Assembly (NCBI RefSeq): GCF_019393635.1
Contig: NC_057862.1
Location: 97,828,659 to 97,892,658 of the forward strand
DNA length: 64,000 nt
Origin: Dromiciops gliroides
Lineage: Eukaryota > Chordata > Mammalia > Microbiotheria > Microbiotheriidae
Direction: 5' to 3'
In this document: positions 59,905 to 64,000 of the stretch, one piece after another
How the letters are laid out: each line of letters begins with the position of its first letter
Numbering within the stretch: the first letter of the stretch is position 1
The notes under the pieces: generated by a model
Told to the model about the DNA's origin: nothing
The model's input: only the letters and a program-made list of their open reading frames with translations
The model's database searches: none
Translations under genes and position numbers: made by a program

Positions 59905-60285
59905 AAGGATTCTTATTACCTGTGTTATCTTAAGCTAGCCCCTTAAACTCTCAGAGCCTCAGTTTCCTTATTTGTAAAATGGGAATTATAGTTCTTACCT
60001 CCCAAGGCTGTTGTGGTGAAAACAGTATGTAATCCTTGAAGCAATATATGATTGTGAAATTACTAAGATACTTCCCCTCCCCTTTGTCTTCTACCCTAAG
60101 CATAGAATATTGGACCTGTGACAAATCCTCAAGAACATCTAAAACAACTCTGTCCATTCAGAGATGGGGAAATTGAATCCTAGAATCCTGTTTTCAAGGA
60201 CACATTGCTAATTAGTGCCCAGAGCCATGATTAGGACTCAGGTCTTCCAACTCTCAAATCTGGAATTCTTTCCACTGAATTATAA
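59905..60285. repeat. Forward MIR followed by reverse MIR
   Basis: CTCAGTTTCCTTATTTGTAA (59905-60060) and GATGGGGAAATTGAATCC (60100-60285). Confidence 0.65.
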
Positions 60286-60630
60286 TTGTATCTCTCCTTG
60301 CAACACCAAATGGTGAGATACTCTGTCATTTTTCACTATTATGGGAAAGTATTTCAAGCATGTGAGGAAAATTGAGATGTTAGGCTTCCATGGAGCATCT
60401 TATTTGGGTGTCTAGGGAAACTGGCTAATTGCCTCAATAATACTGGCCACAGTCAAGCAGTTGTATGAGCAAGTAGTAGACATGCTTTGTCCTTATTTGA
60501 TTTACTCTTATCCTGTGGTCTCTTCTCATCAAAGATTGTTCCATTACATTTGTAATTAAGACACACTTCAGAGGAGTCTGAGGCTTATCCAGTGAATTTC
60601 ACTTGGATGAGACATTCCATATCCCCTAAG

Positions 60631-60688
<58 letters not shown>

Positions 60689-60839
60689 AAATAATAGTCC
60701 TCTGCACTAACCTCACATTCCCCTCCCCCCCCAAAATAGCAACTCTCAATCTGAAGTCAATCAGCCTGATTTGCAGACACATTTTCCCCAGTGAATAAGT
60801 TTCCGTAACCAAGCTGTAAACATGTTTGTGTTTCTCCAG
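60286..60839. other. Intron upstream of the LIM1/LIM2 exon
   Basis: It holds a GA repeat (60634-60684) and a C run near 60721. No other feature was seen. Confidence 0.6.
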
Positions 60840-61023
60840 TATGTGGCTGTGACCTGGCTCAAGGAGGCTTCTTCATAAAGAACGGAGAATACCTCTGCAC
60901 CCTGGATTACCAGCGGATGTATGGAACGCGTTGTAATGGCTGTGGGGAATTCGTGGAGGGAGAGGTGGTGACCGCTCTCGGGAAGACCTACCACCCTAAC
61001 TGCTTTGCTTGTACGGTCTGCAA
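60840..61023 (+). CDS. ABLIM1: ABLIM1 coding exon: end of LIM1 and zinc core of LIM2
   Basis: This 184 bp exon has a TTTCTCCAG acceptor and a consensus GTAAGT donor. It enters with two bases of a split codon, reads 60 codons from CGCDLAQGGFF to CFACTVC, and ends with two bases of the next (probably Lys) codon. Cys1, Cys19 and Asp22 are the last three zinc ligands of LIM1; Cys31, Cys34, His51, Cys54, Cys57 and Cys60 are the first six of LIM2. Relative to human ABLIM1 as I recall it, only two residues differ (Asn for His at codon 32, Val for Ile at codon 59), neither a zinc ligand. In the protein this segment lies upstream of the exons at 43097 and 48600, so its genomic position after them is out of order. 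A long polypyrimidine tract follows about 100 bp downstream. Confidence 0.95.
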
Positions 61024-61124
61024 GTAAGTAGTGACTGGTCAGCCACCCACAGCAAGTCAGGAGCAGGAAAAAGCTGTGCAGTGTGGTAGAAGCATGGCAC
61101 TGGACAAATTTTCTTGCTAATAGC

Positions 61125-61640
61125 ATTCTTCCTCTGCCCCCTCCCTCTGCTTCCCTTTTTTTCACCCCCATCGATCTGTCATCTCCTTGTCCTTTTACCT
61201 CTTTTCCTCCTCCTCCCTCTCTTCCCCATCTCTATCCCTCTTCCTCTCTCCCTGACTCCCTCTTACTTTCCCACTCTCTATGCTTCTCTCTCTCCCTTTT
61301 CTCCCTTCTCTCTTTCTTTCCCTCTCTCCCTTCCCCTTTTCTTCTTTCCCCCCTCTCTTTTCCCCCTCTCCCCCTCTTTTTCTCCCTCTTTTCCTTTCTT
61401 TCTCTTCCTTTTTCTTCTCTTCTCCCCTTCTCTCTCCGTTTCCCTTTCCCCCTGTCTCCTCCAACCACTCCCTTTCCTTCTCCATCTCCCCTCCCTCCCT
61501 TTTTCTCTCTCTCCTTTTCTCTCCCTCTTCTTTTTCCTCTCCCTTTCTCCATCTCCCCCTTTCCCTCTTCTTCTCCCTCTCCCTTCCTCTTTCTCTCTCT
61601 CCATTTTTTCCTTCTACCTCTCTGGTTAATTTTATTTTTT
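61125..61640 (+). repeat. Polypyrimidine (C/T) tract of about 500 bp after the LIM1/LIM2 exon
   Basis: The + strand is almost entirely C and T with few purines, built of CTTT, CCCT and CTCT units. The long open frames here on both strands are Ser/Pro/Leu/Phe-rich or Glu/Lys/Arg-rich translations of this tract and are not genes. Confidence 0.95.
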
Positions 61641-62029
61641 TAAAAAAAGGATTGAACCATTTTGAATGTAAGGTGGCTTTTGTGTGTGTTGGGGGGAAAT
61701 ATTTTGAGGTATTGTTTTGAATTATTTTGCTCATAGCATGTAGATTAAGACCCTGTGGTTTTTAGCCCATATCCTAAACAAGAAGGCTGGCTAACAGATA
61801 CAAGTTATTTTCTTATTGGGCCCTAATCCAGCCAATTACTAGTCTCTGTGAAGTTAGGATGCATTCCTGTTTGTTCTGTTTTGTCACAAAAATCTCAAAA
61901 GCATTGTGTGCTATATATTTTTGATAATTGAATTACATTTTGCTTTATTTGGATTGTTTTTAGGAATTTCATTGCACCTTGCCAGACAATTATAGGTGCC
62001 TAGAATTATTACAAAAGCAAAGTTCAGTC
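61641..62029. other. Unique intronic sequence
   Basis: Nothing recognisable was seen. Confidence 0.4.
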
Positions 62030-62275
62030 CTCACTCCTTGAGCACTGGCTTGATAGCAAAGAGACCTGAGTTTGAGTCCCAATCATTACAAATTATGTGA
62101 CCTTGAACAAATCATTTGATGTCTCTGTCATAGGATCATAAATTTCAAGCTAACAGATCTCAAAGGTCATGTAGTCCAACCCCCTCAATCAAGTAGTCAA
62201 CAATCATTTATTAAGTGTCTGCTCTGTGTCAGGCACTGTCCTAGGTACTTAGGGTAGGCTAGGGACTGGATCTTT
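62030..62275. repeat. MIR and reverse L2 relics
   Basis: GACCTGAGTTTGAGTCCC (MIR, forward) and CAACAATCATTTATTAAGTG with GTGTCAGGCACTGTCC (L2, reverse). Confidence 0.7.
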
Positions 62276-62281
62276 GATTTT

Positions 62282-62284
<3 letters not shown>

Positions 62285-62326
<42 letters not shown>
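62285..62326. repeat. (GA)n microsatellite
   Basis: About 21 uninterrupted GA units. Confidence 0.97.
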
Positions 62327-62328
<2 letters not shown>

Positions 62329-62464
62329 TCCTAAATGAGGAAATTCCCTCTACCATTAAAGGTTGGAACCTTCTCTGCAGTTTGTTGTCTTAAAAAGTTG
62401 CCTAGAGTACTCACTGAAGTGACTTCCCCAGGCCACACAGGCCTTGTTTCTCAGAGGGGAGAAG
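62327..62464 (-). repeat. Old SINE-like relic
   Basis: AATGAGGAAATTCCCTCTACC, GTTGCCTAGAGTACTCAC and GACTTCCCCAGGCCACACAG match an old reverse MIR-type SINE. Confidence 0.55.
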
Positions 62465-62572
62465 AGAAGAAAGAATAACCTTCTTTTCTCTTGCACTGGG
62501 AGTTATGAAACTGGGTCCCAAGGCAGATTCATAACTCCCAGTGCAAGAGAAAAGAAGTTTATTCTTTCTTCT
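62465..62572. repeat. Near-perfect inverted repeat (44 bp arms, 20 bp loop)
   Basis: Left arm 62465-62508 and right arm 62529-62572 are reverse complements at 43 of 44 positions; the spacer is 62509-62528. The right arm continues naturally into the CR1/L3-like relic that follows, so the left arm looks like an inverted copy. Confidence 0.96.
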
Positions 62573-62760
62573 ATGTAACAACCCTTTACATTTCTGAAGA
62601 CAGCTTTTCCCAAAGCTCTGTTCCTTTCTTCAAGCTAAACGTTCCCAGTTCCTTCAATATCTCCTTATGGGAATGGACCTATTTCTATCACGACCGTCCT
62701 CCATTTGTTAGTGTGACATCTCTAAAATTGAACACAGTCGTGTCTTATGCTGCCTCTCAG
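62529..62760 (+). repeat. CR1/L3-like LINE relic
   Basis: TTTCTGAAGACAGCTTTTCC, TTCAAGCTAAACGTTCCC and AGTTCCTTCAATATCTCC follow the order of the old CR1/L3 3' region. Confidence 0.5.
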
Positions 62761-62824
62761 TGCTGTGAATATGGAGACAAAAACTAAATAAGGTCCCGCC
62801 TTCAGCCCTTACTTTCTAATGCTT

Positions 62825-62960
62825 TCCCCTGGTAGATGAGGAAACTGAGGCTGAAAAAGTTTAAGTGACTTACCCAAGGTCACACAGGTAGTGAGCAGGT
62901 AACAGGGCTTGGATTCCTCAGGTCCTCTGACTCCAGACTCATCATTCTTTCTATTCTAAT
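62825..62960 (-). repeat. MIR-like SINE, reverse
   Basis: GATGAGGAAACTGAGGCTG and GACTTACCCAAGGTCACACA. Confidence 0.82.
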
Positions 62961-63480
62961 GTGTGACCTCTCACTGGGTCTTAACTTACTTTTCTTATAC
63001 TTCAATGGCTCTTTAATCTCATGAATATTGGTACTACCTTTATTGATAGAGAGTATCACCTATCTATGCCTTTTCATCTTGTGTAATTCTTTTCCAAGTT
63101 CTCCTATAAATCCTTATTTACTCAGGAGCTACTCAAAGTACTAGAGGTCTTCTCTCAGGTCTTTTTTCATTCCGTAGCCACAAGTGCAGAACTCAGTCTA
63201 TCTCTTTTTCCATCAATCTTACCATGTGATCAGTCCATTCTCTTTTTGTTTATATATCCCATTTATGGGGACAGAGAATATAGAACAGTAGTTGAATAGC
63301 CAGCCTTTGTGTCAGAAAGAAGTGGTATGAAATCCTAATTCTGGTGCATGCTAGCTTTGTGACTACATACACTGTGCTATTTACATCAAGCCCCAGAACC
63401 TTACACAGACTCCTAGAAGATATACGCAGCCACTCAGAAGAGTTTGGCCTGACCATGCGCACAGAGTAAACCAACTGGAT
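62961..63480. other. Unique intronic sequence
   Basis: Nothing recognisable was seen. Confidence 0.4.
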
Positions 63481-63495
63481 AAAGAATGTCTCTTG

Positions 63496-63651
63496 GGGGC
63501 AGCTAGGTGGTGCAGTGGATAGAGCACTAGCCCTGGAGTCAGGAGAACCTGAGTTCAAAACCAGCCTCAGACACATAACACTTACCAGCTGTGTGACCCT
63601 GGGCAAGTCACTTAACCCCAATTGCCTCACCAAAAACAAAACAAACAAAAA
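63496..63651 (+). repeat. tRNA-derived SINE
   Basis: It has the perfect 15 bp target duplication AAAGAATGTCTCTTG (63481-63495, 63652-63666). Confidence 0.97.
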
Positions 63652-63850
63652 AAAGAATGTCTCTTGTCCTGATTATGATAGTCGGTGTATGGACAATTTA
63701 TAGACTTTATTTATTGGTATGATATGATATATCTGAGACAGTACAAATGAACAGCAGGGCTCAAAATTATACAGGAAGGGAAAAGCAGATTGGATTGCCT
63801 TCGAGAAATTTCAAACCATTGTTAAAGACCTCAAACTTTTCCTCAAAACA

Positions 63851-63986
63851 AAGTGAGGCAATTGGGGTTAAGTGACTTGTCCAGGGTCACACAGCTAGTA
63901 AGTGTTAAGTGTCTGAGGACGGATTTGAACTCAGGTACTCCTGACTCCAGGGCCAATGCTCTATCCACTGTGCCACCTAGCTGCCC
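63851..63986 (-). repeat. tRNA-derived SINE, reverse
   Basis: GTGAGGCAATTGGGGTTAAG to CACCTAGCTGCCCC. Confidence 0.93.
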
Positions 63987-64000
63987 CAAGGCCCATTTTT

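Noticed and set aside
61083..61734. Long open frames (up to 186 codons) on both strands
   Set aside because: They are translations of the polypyrimidine tract; composition is extreme and no domain is present.

Overview
This window is mammalian, and almost certainly marsupial, nuclear DNA. About thirty insertions belong to one tRNA-derived SINE family that starts near GGGGCAGCTAGGTGG, carries a B-box-like GAGTTCAAATCCGG, and ends in ATTGCCTCAC or ATTGCCCTGC followed by poly(A). To my knowledge this is typical of Australian marsupials (WSINE/WALLSI/MAR-type; a dasyurid such as the Tasmanian devil is my best guess). Older MIR/CORE-SINE, L2 and CR1/L3 relics fill much of the rest. Nothing suggests bacterial, viral or plasmid DNA; there are no operons, and nearly all ORFs longer than 60 codons are chance or repeat-derived.

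The only protein-coding sequence I can support is three exons of one gene, all on the + strand, matching ABLIM1 (actin-binding LIM protein 1): 43097-43184 and 48600-48658 (fourth LIM domain and the start of the linker) and 60840-61023 (end of the first LIM domain and start of the second). Splice sites and reading phases are intact. The remaining sequence is intronic and repeat-rich.

The main anomaly is exon order. In the ABLIM1 protein the 60840 exon precedes the other two, yet on the same strand it lies downstream of them. A 13-base N gap (53474-53486), sitting in a truncated SINE, separates the two groups. Swapped contigs in the assembly is the simplest explanation; a partial gene duplication is the alternative. 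The exons for the rest of LIM2 and for LIM3, which should join the two groups, were not seen.

Layout: 1-43096 is intron with a 3.1 kb HAL1-like/L1 insertion (1961-5025), a solo LTR (25741-26157), a CpG-enriched unique segment (10534-10855), a long L2 copy (about 14160-15075) and many SINEs. 43097-53473 holds the two LIM4 exons, flanked by two diverged copies of a 0.3 kb intronic segment. 53487-64000 is the second contig, with L2 relics, a roughly 155 bp tandem repeat, the LIM1/LIM2 exon, a 0.5 kb polypyrimidine tract just after that exon, and a near-perfect 44 bp inverted repeat. I found no complete new biological system; the most interesting items are the exon-order conflict, the hairpin, an LTR-LINE chimeric insertion and the intronic structures next to the exons.
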